Source: Paracoccus gahaiensis (lineage in GTDB: Bacteria > Pseudomonadota > Alphaproteobacteria > Rhodobacterales > Rhodobacteraceae). From it: a stretch of DNA of 64,000 nt. Of this stretch, positions 27,455-37,148 are shown one piece after another. The notes beneath the pieces were generated by a model that saw only the letters and a list, made by a program, of their open reading frames with translations, was not told the origin of the DNA and ran no database searches. A program made the translations under genes and the position numbers. Where the stretch lies: contig NZ_SUNI01000007.1 of assembly GCF_005048225.1 (NCBI RefSeq), positions 62,001 through 126,000 on the forward strand, read 5' to 3'. The stretch's first letter is position 1. Each line of letters starts with the position of its first letter.

Positions 27455-28369
27455 TCAGAGCCCTCCGGGCAGCGCGGTGTCGGCGCGGGGCGAGAGGGGG
27501 TCGCCGTCGCTTGGCGACAAAGTATCGTCGTCGCGCCAGCTGTCCTGGCGGGCGAGGACCGGCAGGCGGGACACTGGCGCGTCGAGACGCGGCAGACTGT
27601 TCAGCAGGCCGCGCGTGTAGGGGTGGCGGGCCTGGTGCAGGTCGCGGGCGGGCAGCGTTTCCACGATGCGGCCCGCATACATGATCAGCACCCGGTCGCA
27701 GAACTGCGCCACCAGGTTCAGGTCGTGGCTGATGAAGATCAGCCCCATCCCCCGGTCGCGGACCAGCCGGTCCATGATGTGCAGGACCTCGGTCCGGACC
27801 GACACGTCCAGCGCGCTGGTCGGCTCGTCCGCGATCAGGATCTGCGGGCCAGGTGCCAGCATCATCGCGATCATGATGCGCTGGCCCATGCCGCCCGAGA
27901 CCTCGTGCGGATAGGCGTCCATGACCCGCTCGGGGTCGCGGATCTGCACCGCCTCGAGCATCTCGAGTGCCTTCCGGCGGGCCTGATCGCGGGGGGCGGC
28001 GGCGTGCAGGCGGTAGGCCTCGATGATCTGGCGGCCGACGGTCATGACCGGGTTCAGGCTGAACTTGGGGTCCTGCATGACCATGCTGATGCGCCCGCCG
28101 CGGATCTTGCGCATCTGGCGCTCGGGCAGGTCCAGGATGGAGCGGCCCTCCAGCGTCATCGACGCGGCCTCGATCCGGCCCGGCGGGCGGATCAGGCCCA
28201 GGATGGCGCGGCCGGTCATCGACTTGCCCGAGCCGCTTTCGCCCACCACGCCCAGCCGTTCCCGGCCCAGATCGAAGCTGACGCCGCGCACGGCCTGAAA
28301 GCTGCCCTGCCGCGTGGGGAAGCTCACCCGCAGGTCGCGCACGGACAGGAGAGGGGCGTCTTGGGTCAT
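27455..28369 (-). CDS. Peptide/nickel-type ABC transporter ATPase (DppD-like)
   Basis: A 304-residue ATPase with Walker [11 protein letters not shown]-loop SMVMQDPKFSLNPVMTVG, an unusual signature VSGGMGQRIMIAMML and Walker [13 protein letters not shown]. The Opp/Dpp C-terminal region is present (HPYTRGLLNSLPRLD). ATG overlaps the dppC-like stop (ATGA). Confidence 0.9.
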   Translation of the reverse strand: MTQDAPLLSVRDLRVSFPTRQGSFQAVRGVSFDLGRERLGVVGESGSGKSMTGRAILGLIRPPGRIEAASMTLEGRSILDLPERQMRKIRGGRISMVMQDPKFSLNPVMTVGRQIIEAYRLHAAAPRDQARRKALEMLEAVQIRDPERVMDAYPHEVSGGMGQRIMIAMMLAPGPQILIADEPTSALDVSVRTEVLHIMDRLVRDRGMGLIFISHDLNLVAQFCDRVLIMYAGRIVETLPARDLHQARHPYTRGLLNSLPRLDAPVSRLPVLARQDSWRDDDTLSPSDGDPLSPRADTALPGGL

Positions 28370-29310
28370 GACTTGTCCCCCTTGGGGTCCAGCACGTCGC
28401 GCAAGCCGTCGCCCAGCAGGTTGAAGGCCATCGAGACGGTGAAGATCGCCAGTCCCGGCATCGCCGCCACCCACCAGAAATCGAGGATATAGGCCCGCCC
28501 GTCCGAGATCATCGCCCCCCATTCCGGCAGGGGCGGCTGCGCGCCGAGGCCCAGGAATCCCAGGCCTGCCGCCGACAGGATGATGCCCGCCATGTCCAGC
28601 GCCACCCGCACGATCAGGGAACTGACGCAGAGGGGCCAGATATGGCCGATGAGCAGGCGCAGGCGGCCCGCGCCCTGCAGCCGGGCGGCGGCGATGAAAT
28701 CGGCATTGCGGATGGTCAGCGTCTCGGCCCGGGCGAGGCGGGCATAGGGCGGCCAGGCGGTCAGGGCCAGCGCCAGGACCGCGTTGCCGATGCTGGGCCC
28801 GAGGGCTGCGACGAAGGCCAGCGCCAGGATCAGCTTGGGGAAGGCCAGGAAGATGTCGGTGATGCGCATCAGCACCTGATCGACCCAGCCCCCGGCAAAG
28901 CCCGCGACGGTGCCGATGAACAGCCCGATGATCGGCGCGATCAGCGCCACCGTGCCCACGATGAACAGCGTGATGCGCGAGCCGTGGATCAGGCGGGACA
29001 GGATGTCCCGGCCCAAGGCGTCGGTGCCCAGCCAATGCGCGGCCGAGGGCGGCTGCAGCCGGTCGGCCAGGTTCTGGGCATAGGGGCTTTGCGGCGCGAT
29101 CCAGGGCGCCAGGATCGCCATGCCGATCAGAAGGACCAGGATGACCAGCCCCAGCATCGCCAGCTTGTTGGCGCGGAAGGTCAGCCAGCCCTGATAGATC
29201 GCGCCAAGCCGCGCCTGGCGCCGGGTCTGCGGCGCATCCGACAGCAGCCAGTCGCGCCGGGTCCGAGGGCGGGTCTGGGGGCTGTCGGGGGAGGTCGGGG
29301 CGGCGGTCAT
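28366..29310 (-). CDS. Peptide/nickel-type ABC permease (DppC-like)
   Basis: A 314-residue permease with an N-terminal helix (MLGLVILVLLIGMAILAPWIAP), the DppC hallmark HWLGTDALGRDILSRLIHGSR and the EAA-type coupling loop RAETLTIRNADFIAAARLQGAG. About six helices. Start ATG overlaps the upstream TGA. Confidence 0.92.
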   Translation of the reverse strand: MTAAPTSPDSPQTRPRTRRDWLLSDAPQTRRQARLGAIYQGWLTFRANKLAMLGLVILVLLIGMAILAPWIAPQSPYAQNLADRLQPPSAAHWLGTDALGRDILSRLIHGSRITLFIVGTVALIAPIIGLFIGTVAGFAGGWVDQVLMRITDIFLAFPKLILALAFVAALGPSIGNAVLALALTAWPPYARLARAETLTIRNADFIAAARLQGAGRLRLLIGHIWPLCVSSLIVRVALDMAGIILSAAGLGFLGLGAQPPLPEWGAMISDGRAYILDFWWVAAMPGLAIFTVSMAFNLLGDGLRDVLDPKGDKS

Positions 29311-30419
29311 GTCGACCTCGGGTCAAGGAAGCGATACAGGATGTCGCTGAGCAGGTTCAGCACCACGAAGCAGGCGCCGACGACGACCGTGCCGCCCAGC
29401 ACCGCGTTCATGTCGCCCGACAGCAGGCCGCGGGTGATGTAGCTGCCCAGGCCCGGCCAGCTGAAGATGATCTCGGTCAGGACCGAGCCCTCGAGCAGGG
29501 AGCCGAAGGACAGCGCGATGACCGTGACCAGCGGGATGGCGATGTTGCCCAAGGCATGGCGCCAGATCACCGCGCGTTCGGACAGGCCCTTCACGCGGGC
29601 GGTGGTGATGTATTCCTGGGACAGCTGCTCCAGCATGAAGCTGCGGGTCATCCGGCTGATATAGGCCAAGCTGTAATAGCCCAGAAGGCTGGCCGGCAGG
29701 ATGATGTGGCTGAAGGCGTCCTGGAAGGCGGGCCAGTCCCCGGCGATCAGGCTGTCGACCAGCACCATCCCGGTGACATTGGGGACCATCCCGTCATAGA
29801 GGATCCCCTGACGCCCCGGGCCGCCGACCCATCCCAGCATGCCGTAGAAGATCAGGAGGCCCATCAGCCCCAGCCAGAAGATCGGCATGGAATAGCCCAC
29901 CAGCGCCACCACGCGGGCGACCTGGTCGATGATCCCGCCCCGGCGGGCGGCGGCGATCACGCCCAGGGGCACGCCGATCACCACCCCGATCAGCGTGCCG
30001 AGCGTCGCCAGCTCCAGCGTGGCGGGGAAGACGCGGGCGATGTCGGCGCTGACCGGCTGCCCGGTCGAGATCGAGCGCCCGAAATCGCCCTGCAGCACGT
30101 CGCCGATATAGGTCAGGAACTGCACCACCAGCGGCTGGTCCAGCCCCATGGCGATATAGGCGGCGTCGTATTGCGCCTGCGTCGCGCGGTCGCCCACCAC
30201 CTTCAGCACCGGGTCGATCGGCATGACGCGACCGATGATGAAGGTCACCAGCAGCAGACCCAAGAGCGTCAGCGCCAGCGACAGGATCGTGCCCGCCACG
30301 CTGCGGGCGCGGCGGCGGCGCAGGGCGCGGCGGCCCGCCAGATCGGGTCGGCCCCGGCCCGGAGGGGTCGCACCGGGGGACGGCGGTCCCCCGGTGCCGG
30401 TGATGTCGGTCGCGGACAC
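29307..30419 (-). CDS. Peptide/nickel-type ABC permease (DppB-like)
   Basis: A 370-residue permease from a GTG start at 30419. After a cytoplasmic Pro/Arg-rich extension of about 40 residues it has the DppB pattern: first helix, DPVLKVVGDRATQ, GLDQPLVVQFLTYIGDVLQGDFG, and coupling loop EYITTARVKGLSERAVIWRHAL. The long basic leader is unusual; an internal start nearer the first helix is possible. Confidence 0.88.
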   Translation of the reverse strand: MSATDITGTGGPPSPGATPPGRGRPDLAGRRALRRRRARSVAGTILSLALTLLGLLLVTFIIGRVMPIDPVLKVVGDRATQAQYDAAYIAMGLDQPLVVQFLTYIGDVLQGDFGRSISTGQPVSADIARVFPATLELATLGTLIGVVIGVPLGVIAAARRGGIIDQVARVVALVGYSMPIFWLGLMGLLIFYGMLGWVGGPGRQGILYDGMVPNVTGMVLVDSLIAGDWPAFQDAFSHIILPASLLGYYSLAYISRMTRSFMLEQLSQEYITTARVKGLSERAVIWRHALGNIAIPLVTVIALSFGSLLEGSVLTEIIFSWPGLGSYITRGLLSGDMNAVLGGTVVVGACFVVLNLLSDILYRFLDPRST

Positions 30420-30423
30420 GGGG

Positions 30424-32022
30424 TTATTCGCCCTTCGTCACCTGGCGGTACATGACCGAGCTGATCGCCCCGCCGCTCCACCAGTTCTGGACGCCGTCGC
30501 CCATGCCGACCTGCTCGATGCGCTGGAACAGCGGCACGATGGGCGCCTCGGCCTGATACTGGCGCTGGATGTCCTGATACATCGCGGCGCGGGTGTCGGT
30601 GTCCTGTTCCAGGGTCGCGGCCACGGTGGCCTCGTTCATCTCGGCGGGCACCTCATAGGCGTTGCGCCAGGCCAGAAGGCCCACGGCGGCGGCCTCGTCA
30701 CTGTTGTCGGGATTGTAGGCGAAGGTCGCGGCATTGGTGTTGGGGTCGGAGTAATCCGGGCCCCACTCGCCCAGGAAGATCGGCACCTCGCGGGCGCGAT
30801 AGGCGTCCAGCACCTGCGCGCCGGTCATCTGCTCGATCTCCAGTGTCAGGCCGACCTGGCCCATCGCGGCCTGCAGGGTCTGCGCCACGTCGATATATTC
30901 GCGCAGGTCGCGCACGCGGGTGGTGATCGTGCCGCCCTCGATCCCCGCATCGGTCAGGATCTGGCGGGCCTTCTCGATGTCATAGGTCCAGGGCGTCTCG
31001 TCCAGCGCGCCCAGATAGCCGCGCGGCAGGAAGCTTTGATGAGTGACGAACTGGCCCTTGAGGAAGCTGTTCGTGATGCCCTCGTAATCGACCAGATGCT
31101 TCATCGCCTCGACCACGGCGGGGTTCGACAGCAGCTCGTCCTTCTGGTTCAGGCCCATGTAGAGGATGCGGCCGCGCGGTTCGTCCTGGATCGTCACCCC
31201 CTCGACCGAGGCGATGGATTCGACATCCGTGGGCGTCAGGTTGCGGGCCACGTCGATGTCGCCCTGTTCCAGCAGCAGCCGCTGCGCGCTGGATTCGGCG
31301 ACGTTGCGCACGATCACGCGCTTCATCGTGGGCGCGCCCTGCCAGTAGTCCTCATAGGCGGTCAGCTGCACCTGCTCGTTGGGGCGCCAGGCGGCCAGCA
31401 CATAGGCGCCGGACCCGGCCTCGTTGGTGTTCAGCCAGCCGTTGCCCAGATCGCCATCGGCCTCGTTGGCCATGACCGTCTCCATGTCGACCACGCTGGC
31501 GATGTTGGCGGTCAGGCAGTTCAGCACGAAGGACGGCGCATAGGGCTTGTCCATCGTCAGGGTCAGGGTGTTGCCCTCAGAGGTGATCATCTGGTCGACA
31601 TTGTCGGCGGTGAAGCCGAACTGCGTCAGGATGAAGGCCGGGGTCTTGTCCAGCTTGACCGCGCGCTGCAGCGACCAGGCGGCATCCTCGGCCCGGACCG
31701 GATTGCCGGAATGGAAGGTCACGTCCTCGCGCAGGGTGAAGGTGATCGACAGCCCGTCCTCGGACACCTCCCAGCTTACCGCCAGGCTGGGCTGAAAGCC
31801 CGCCTCGGGGTCCAGCGGGTCGAAATCGACCAGCCGGTCATAGGTGTTGTTGTTCACGTCATTGCCCGAGAACTCGAAGCTTTGCGCCGGGTCCAGGCTG
31901 ATGATGTCGTCGATCGTGTGGGCCACGACCAGCGTGTCGGCGGGCGTCTCGGCAAAGGCCGCAGGGGCGAAGGCCAGGGCCGAGGCCAGCAGCACGGCCC
32001 GCGAGGTCAGGTGGAATGTCAT
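30424..32022 (-). CDS. Peptide/nickel-type ABC periplasmic binding protein
   Basis: A 532-residue solute receptor of cluster C (SBP_bac_5). ATG at 32022 opens a signal peptide ending AAFAETP. The body shows the family features DPAQSFEFSGNDVNNNTYDRLV, LTFTLREDV-like VTFHSGNPVRAEDAAWSLQR and GWLNTNEAGSGAYVL. First gene of the importer operon. Proximity to glpKD could hint at a non-peptide cargo, but the family does not allow a firm substrate call. Confidence 0.9.
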   Translation of the reverse strand: MTFHLTSRAVLLASALAFAPAAFAETPADTLVVAHTIDDIISLDPAQSFEFSGNDVNNNTYDRLVDFDPLDPEAGFQPSLAVSWEVSEDGLSITFTLREDVTFHSGNPVRAEDAAWSLQRAVKLDKTPAFILTQFGFTADNVDQMITSEGNTLTLTMDKPYAPSFVLNCLTANIASVVDMETVMANEADGDLGNGWLNTNEAGSGAYVLAAWRPNEQVQLTAYEDYWQGAPTMKRVIVRNVAESSAQRLLLEQGDIDVARNLTPTDVESIASVEGVTIQDEPRGRILYMGLNQKDELLSNPAVVEAMKHLVDYEGITNSFLKGQFVTHQSFLPRGYLGALDETPWTYDIEKARQILTDAGIEGGTITTRVRDLREYIDVAQTLQAAMGQVGLTLEIEQMTGAQVLDAYRAREVPIFLGEWGPDYSDPNTNAATFAYNPDNSDEAAAVGLLAWRNAYEVPAEMNEATVAATLEQDTDTRAAMYQDIQRQYQAEAPIVPLFQRIEQVGMGDGVQNWWSGGAISSVMYRQVTKGE

Positions 32023-32194
32023 GTCGGTGATCCCTGATGGTGAACGGCCTCCGCTTGCTGCGGAGTTGCGCGATCTGCAGGTTGGCCCAAGCCCCGGCCC
32101 CTTGCAAGGGGGGCGATGCATGGCCCTGGGGTCCAGGCCGATGCGCACGGCATTATCCCGCCACCGCCGTTTCCGAAGGCAACGCGTCCCGCAC
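32023..32194 (-). promoter_or_regulatory. Leader region of the peptide-type importer with hairpins
   Basis: The 172 bases between glpK and the binding-protein gene hold two clear symmetric elements: CTCCGC-TTGCT-GCGGAG at 32049-32065 and the perfect 14-base palindrome CCCCTTGCAAGGGG at 32098-32111. No T-tract follows either on the minus strand, so I do not call a terminator; they may shape the 5' leader or bind a regulator. Confidence 0.4.
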
Positions 32195-33673
32195 CTAAAG
32201 TGACATGGTCGCCTTGACGGCCCGCAGCCAGGCGTCATAGCGGGCGTCGCGGTCGGCCGCCTCCATGTCGGGCGCGAAGCTGCGGTCCAGCACCCAGTCC
32301 TTGGCGAACCCTTCCTGATCGGGATAGATCCCCGGCCCCTGCCCCGCCAGCCAGGCAGCGCCCAAGGCCGTCGTCTCCAGCACGGCGGGCCGGTCGACGG
32401 GGGCGCCCAGGATGTCGGAGAGGAACTGCATCGCGTAATCGGACGCGCTCATGCCACCATCCACGCGCAGGGCGGTCTCGCCCTTGGGTTCCCAATCGGC
32501 CTTCATCGCCTCCAGAAGGTCGCGGGTCTGGAAGCCCACGCTTTCCAGTGCCGCGCGGGCCAGCTCCTCGGGCCCCGAATTGCGGGTCAGGCCAAAGATC
32601 GCCCCGCGGCTGTCGGGCGACCAATAGGGCGCCCCGAGGCCGGTGAAGGCCGGAACCAGGATCACCTGCTGGTCGGGATCGGCGCGTTCCGCCAGGGGCT
32701 GGGTTTCCTTGGCGTGGCGGATGATCTTCAGCCCGTCGCGCAGCCATTGCACGACCGCCCCCGCGATGAAGATCGAGCCCTCCAGCGCATAGGTGGGCTT
32801 GCCGTCCAGCTGATAGGCGATGGTCGTCAAAAGCCGCTTGGTCGAGGCCACGGGCTGGTCCCCGGTGTTCAGAAGCGCGAAGCAGCCGGTGCCATAGGTC
32901 GACTTGATCATGCCGGGCGTGAAGCAGGCCTGCCCCACGGTGGCGGCCTGCTGGTCGCCCGCCACCCCGGTGATCGGGATCGGACGCCCGAAGAGGTCGG
33001 GCCGCGTGGTGCCGAAATCATCCGCGCAATCCCTGACCTCGGGCAGCATCGACATGGGGATGTCGAACAGCTTGCAGATCGTCGCCGACCAGCGCCCCTT
33101 GTGGATGTCATAGAGCATCGTGCGCGCGGCGTTGGTGGCATCGGTCGCATGGACCTTACCGCCGGTCAGGTTCCAGATCAGCCAGGCGTCCACCGTGCCG
33201 AAGGCCAGATCACCGGCTTCGGCGCGGTCCCGGGCACCCTCCACATGGTCCAGGATCCACTTGACCTTGGTGGCCGAGAAATAGGGATCGACCAGCAGCC
33301 CGGTGCGGGCGGTGATCATCTCGGCATGGCCCCCGGCCTCCAGCTCACGGCAGAACTCGGCGGTGCGGCGGTCCTGCCAGACGATGGCGTTGTGGACGGG
33401 CTTGCCGGTCCTGCGGTCCCAGATCACCACCGTCTCGCGCTGGTTGGTGATGCCGATGGCCTCGATCCGGGGATTGCCGCATTTCTCGATGGCCGCGCGG
33501 CAGGTCGCGGCGGTGCTGGACCACAGGTCGCGCGGATCGTGTTCGACCCAGCCCGGGCGGGGGAAATGCTGGGGAAACTCCTCCTGCGCGCTGGCGCAGG
33601 GGTGCAGGTCGGCGTCGAAGATGATCGCCCGGGACGAGGTCGTGCCCTGGTCGATGGCAAGGATATGGGTCAT
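32195..33673 (-). CDS. glpK: Glycerol kinase
   Basis: GlpK phosphorylates glycerol to glycerol-3-phosphate. The 492-residue protein begins with the ATPase phosphate loop [13 protein letters not shown] and has the FGGY signatures ([42 protein letters not shown]). It follows glpD after 21 bases. The start has AGGAG-type spacing (GGAGGAGCTTTCTC region) upstream of ATG 33673. No glycerol facilitator gene is present in the window. Confidence 0.95.
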   Translation of the reverse strand: MTHILAIDQGTTSSRAIIFDADLHPCASAQEEFPQHFPRPGWVEHDPRDLWSSTAATCRAAIEKCGNPRIEAIGITNQRETVVIWDRRTGKPVHNAIVWQDRRTAEFCRELEAGGHAEMITARTGLLVDPYFSATKVKWILDHVEGARDRAEAGDLAFGTVDAWLIWNLTGGKVHATDATNAARTMLYDIHKGRWSATICKLFDIPMSMLPEVRDCADDFGTTRPDLFGRPIPITGVAGDQQAATVGQACFTPGMIKSTYGTGCFALLNTGDQPVASTKRLLTTIAYQLDGKPTYALEGSIFIAGAVVQWLRDGLKIIRHAKETQPLAERADPDQQVILVPAFTGLGAPYWSPDSRGAIFGLTRNSGPEELARAALESVGFQTRDLLEAMKADWEPKGETALRVDGGMSASDYAMQFLSDILGAPVDRPAVLETTALGAAWLAGQGPGIYPDQEGFAKDWVLDRSFAPDMEAADRDARYDAWLRAVKATMSL

Positions 33674-33694
33674 GAGAAAGCTCCTCCGTTGGTC

Positions 33695-35290
33695 TCAAGA
33701 GGCGGCGGCGCGTCCGGGTTCCCGTGCCTGCCGCGCGGCCATCCAGTCCTCCAGCGCGGCGATCTGAGGCGCGTCCAGACGCAGGCCCAGCTTGCTGCGG
33801 CGCCAGACCACGTCCTCGGCCCGGCGGGCATATTCGCGGTCCATCAGCCAGATCACCTCGGCCTCGGTCAGCGTGGCGCCGAAATCGGCGCCTAGATCGG
33901 CGGGGGTCCGGGCGCCCTGCAGGATCGCCGCCGCTTCGGTCCCATAGGCGCGCACCAGGCGCAGCGCCCATCGCTCGGTCAGGAAGGGATGATCCGCCTG
34001 CAGCCGCGCCACCAGCGCACCCACCCCGTCCACCGGGAAATCCCCGCCGGGCAGCGAGGCCTCGCGCGTCCAGGGCCCGGGCAGGCTTGGGAAGACCGGC
34101 GCGATCTTCTGCAGCGCGGATTCCGCCAGCCGACGATAGGTGGTGATCTTGCCCCCGAAGACATTCAGCACCGGCGCCCCGCCCGTCCGGTCCAGCTTCA
34201 GTGTATAGTCGCGCGTGGCCGCCGAGGCGCTTTGCGCGCCGTCGTCATAGAGGGGCCGGACCCCGGAATAGGACCAGACCACGTCCTCCGCCGTCAGCTG
34301 GCGGCGGAAATACTGGTTGGCGAAATTCAGCAGGTAATCGCGTTCCTCGGGCGTGCAGTCGGGCTTGACGGAGGGGTCCTCGTGTTCGGCGTCCGTGGTG
34401 CCGATCAGCGTGAAGTCGGTCTCGTAGGGGATGGCGAAGATGATCCGCCCGTCGGTCCCCTGGAAGAAATAGCACTTGTCGTGATCGTAGAGCCTGCGCG
34501 TCACGATGTGGCTGCCGCGCACCAGCCGCACCCCGTCGGTCGCGTTCAGGCGCAGCGTGCCGCGGATGATCTCTCCGACCCAGGGGCCGGCGGCATTGAC
34601 CAGCATGCGGGCGCGGTGCTGCCGCGTGGCGCCTTGGGCGTCGCGGGTGGTGACGATCCAGTGGTCGGCGTGGCGGTCGGCGGACAGGACCTTGGTGCCG
34701 ACCATCACGGTCGCGCCCCGCGCCTCGGCATCGCGGGCGTTCAGCACGACCAGCCGCGAATCCTCGACCCAGCAGTCGGAATATTCATACGCGTGGTGAA
34801 ACCGCTCCTGCAAGGGCGCGCCCTCGGGGGAGCCCTCCAGCGACAGGGTGCGCGTGCCGGGCAGGATCTTGCGCCCGCCCAGGGTATCGTAAAGGAACAG
34901 CCCCAGACGGATCAGCCAGGACGGACGGCGGCCCTTCATCCAGGGCATCACGATCCCCAGCAGCTTCGAGGTCGGCGTGTCCTGTTCGAACCGCATGTCG
35001 GGATGCCAGGGCAGCACGAAGCGCATCGGCCAGCTGATATGGGGCATGGCGCGCAGCAGCACCTCGCGTTCGATCAGCGCCTCGCGGACCAGCCGGAACT
35101 CGAAATATTCCAGATAGCGCAGGCCCCCGTGGAACAGCTTGGTCGAGGCGCTGGAGGTCGCCTGCGCCAGATCGCCCATCTCGGCCAGGGTCACCGACAT
35201 TCCGCGCCCGGCGGCGTCGCGGGCGATCCCGCAGCCATTGATGCCGCCGCCAATCACGAACAGATCCACGGTCCCGTCTGCTTCCGTCAC
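33695..35290 (-). CDS. glpD: Aerobic glycerol-3-phosphate dehydrogenase
   Basis: GlpD oxidises glycerol-3-phosphate to dihydroxyacetone phosphate at the inner membrane, passing electrons to quinone. The 531-residue FAD protein has the dinucleotide motif FVIGGGINGCGIARDAAGRG, then STKLFHGGLRYLEY, MLVNAAGPWVG and NVFGGKITTYRRLAE. The GTG start at 35290 follows GAAGGA at normal distance. The 223 bases upstream (35291-35513) contain its promoter; two closely spaced GGTTTTG-like tracts near 35349-35365 are the only notable repeats. Confidence 0.94.
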   Translation of the reverse strand: MTEADGTVDLFVIGGGINGCGIARDAAGRGMSVTLAEMGDLAQATSSASTKLFHGGLRYLEYFEFRLVREALIEREVLLRAMPHISWPMRFVLPWHPDMRFEQDTPTSKLLGIVMPWMKGRRPSWLIRLGLFLYDTLGGRKILPGTRTLSLEGSPEGAPLQERFHHAYEYSDCWVEDSRLVVLNARDAEARGATVMVGTKVLSADRHADHWIVTTRDAQGATRQHRARMLVNAAGPWVGEIIRGTLRLNATDGVRLVRGSHIVTRRLYDHDKCYFFQGTDGRIIFAIPYETDFTLIGTTDAEHEDPSVKPDCTPEERDYLLNFANQYFRRQLTAEDVVWSYSGVRPLYDDGAQSASAATRDYTLKLDRTGGAPVLNVFGGKITTYRRLAESALQKIAPVFPSLPGPWTREASLPGGDFPVDGVGALVARLQADHPFLTERWALRLVRAYGTEAAAILQGARTPADLGADFGATLTEAEVIWLMDREYARRAEDVVWRRSKLGLRLDAPQIAALEDWMAARQAREPGRAAAS

Positions 35291-35513
35291 GCGCGCATTC
35301 CTTCGATTGGAGACGTCCTGTCTGGCAGAATTCGCGTCAAAAGGAAAGGGTTTTGGCTTCGGTTTTGTTCACATCCGGACCATGGCGAGAGGTCCGACAG
35401 GGGCGGCCGGCCGAGTATCGCGGTTCTGCGCTGTGCTCTGGTGGCCTCCGTCAGGGGAGATCCTGCCTGCCGCCGCCCCCAAACCGCGCAGGAACGAACA
35501 TTCCCCGCCGCCC

Positions 35514-36167
35514 TCACACCGTCAGAGGCACCCGCTGCCGCCCCGCCGCATCGAAATTGGCGGAGTCCAGCCAGGCCTCATAGATGGGCCGCAGCCGCGC
35601 CCAGTCCCCGTCCGTCATTGCGAACCAGGCGGTGTCGCGGCTGGCGCCCTTGACGACCATGTGCTGGCGGAACACCCCCTCGGGGCGGAAGCCGAACCGC
35701 GTGGCCGCACGGATCGAGGGGGCGTTCAGCGCATTGCATTTCCATTCGAGCCGCCGATAGCCCAGGTCGAAGACATGGCGGGCGGTCAGAAACAGCGCCT
35801 CGGTCGCCATTCGGGTGCGCTGCAGCGCCGGGCCCCACATGATGCCGCCGATCTCGATCACGCCATGCGCGGTGTCGATGCGCATCAGCGCCTGCCGCCC
35901 CTCGGCGCGCCCGGTGGCACGGTCGATCACAGCGAAAACCAGCGGATCGTCGCTGCCCGAGACGCGGGCGATCCAGTCGTCGAACTCGTCCCGGCTTGCG
36001 GGAGGGGTCTCGAACAGCCAGCGGAAGCGATCGTCCTGCCCCGGCGCGGTCGCGGCCTCGTAGAGGGTCGCGGCGTGGTCCGGGCCCAGAGGCTCCAGCC
36101 GGACATAGCGTCCCTCGATCGCCGCGCATGGGGGGCGCGGGGCCCCGGTCCAGTCCGCCAGATCCAC
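35514..36167 (-). CDS. GNAT-family N-acetyltransferase
   Basis: A 217-residue RimJ/RimL-like acetyltransferase. It starts VDLADWTGAPRPP and RYVRLEPLGPDHAATLYEA, with the acetyl-CoA region GIMWGPALQRTRMATEALFL and the late motif ALNAPSIRAATRFGFRPEGVFR. I use the GTG at 36167, which has a GGGGGCGG sequence upstream and matches where homologous proteins usually begin; the frame is open further upstream. Substrate unknown. Confidence 0.78.
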   Translation of the reverse strand: MDLADWTGAPRPPCAAIEGRYVRLEPLGPDHAATLYEAATAPGQDDRFRWLFETPPASRDEFDDWIARVSGSDDPLVFAVIDRATGRAEGRQALMRIDTAHGVIEIGGIMWGPALQRTRMATEALFLTARHVFDLGYRRLEWKCNALNAPSIRAATRFGFRPEGVFRQHMVVKGASRDTAWFAMTDGDWARLRPIYEAWLDSANFDAAGRQRVPLTV

Positions 36168-36262
36168 CTGCCGCCCCCATCCTTGATGCCGGCGGCCAGC
36201 AAAGCCCGGCGGGGGCGCAAAGTAAACACCCCTCCGGGACCGCCCGGCGCGCGGGCTGAGGA

Positions 36263-36967
36263 TCAATCCGGCGGCGGGCACCCGGCAGGCGACGCGGCGT
36301 CGATCTCTTCGGCCACGAGCCGCTGCAGCGTCCAGATATAGGCGTCGTGGATGCCCAGCTCGGCCAGGCCCCGGGCGGTGCGCAGCAGGTATTCGGCGCC
36401 CGATCCCGCCGCCCCCGCCGCGCTCGCCAGCCTCTGCGCCTGCTGGGGCAGCGTCAGCCGCGCCATCGGCGTGTCGACCGGATCGGCATAGAAGGTCAGC
36501 GCCTGCTCGCGGCCCCGCGCCGTCTCGACCTCGATCCAGCAGGCGTTGGCGGCCAGCTCGTGGGCGACCAGCTCGCGTTTCAGGATGGCGCGCAGCGAGT
36601 CGCGTTCCGTTCCGGGGGCGATGTCCAGCACCAGCCCCTCGCAGCTGCCCCCCGAGGCCAGGGCCAGCATCAGCCCCGGCCGCTCGGGCGTGCCGCGGAA
36701 ATGGTCGAGGCTGAGCGAGAAGTCGCGATGCCAGCCGATGGCCGTGGCGCGGCGGCGGTCCTGGACCTCGAAGCCGGGGTTCCAGATCAGCGAGCCATAG
36801 GCGAAGATCGGGATCGGGCGGGGCCGCCCCTGCGTCAGCCGGTCCGCCAGCGCGTCCAGATCGACCTCTTCCAGCAGCCGCCAGGCGGGGTCGTGGATCA
36901 GCCCCTCGGCGGGGGCGACGCGGGCGACATGGTCGTCGGACAGAACAAGCGGGATGGTCTGGGGCAT
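36263..36967 (-). CDS. ChaC-type gamma-glutamylcyclotransferase
   Basis: A 234-residue protein with the ChaC fingerprint IFAYGSLIWNPGFEVQDRR, followed by GWHRDFSLSLDHFRGTPERPGLML. ChaC enzymes release 5-oxoproline from glutathione. ATG at 36967 (MPQTIPLVLS) is used; the upstream open stretch is Arg/Pro-rich and lacks a ribosome binding site. It stands alone on the minus strand between the GNAT gene and the aldolase operon terminator. Confidence 0.85.
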   Translation of the reverse strand: MPQTIPLVLSDDHVARVAPAEGLIHDPAWRLLEEVDLDALADRLTQGRPRPIPIFAYGSLIWNPGFEVQDRRRATAIGWHRDFSLSLDHFRGTPERPGLMLALASGGSCEGLVLDIAPGTERDSLRAILKRELVAHELAANACWIEVETARGREQALTFYADPVDTPMARLTLPQQAQRLASAAGAAGSGAEYLLRTARGLAELGIHDAYIWTLQRLVAEEIDAASPAGCPPPD

Positions 36968-37094
36968 GGGGGTCCTGCGGGATCGGGGGTCGGGTCCGAT
37001 CTGGTCACCCGCGCGGCCGGGGTCAAGCGGCAACGGGTGGGAACCGCCCCTGCTGCCCGTTCGGCGCGCCGGGATCGCCGGGATCGGCACGGCA

Positions 37095-37128
37095 AAAGGC
37101 CGCCCGGCATCGATCCCGGGCGGCCTTT
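37095..37128 (-). terminator. Intrinsic terminator of the aldolase operon
   Basis: A perfect 13-pair stem (AAAGGCCGCCCGG with CCGGGCGGCCTTT) with an eight-base loop, 20 bases after the aldolase stop on the minus strand and followed by T's. It lies in the leader of chaC, so it also insulates that gene. Confidence 0.85.
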
Positions 37129-37148
37129 CGATGTCGCGGTCCGCAGGA

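Noticed and set aside
36168..36281. Upstream extension of the GNAT protein
   Set aside because: The added 38 residues are Arg/Pro-rich, unlike the family N-terminus, and run into the end of chaC; GTG 36167 has a better ribosome binding sequence.
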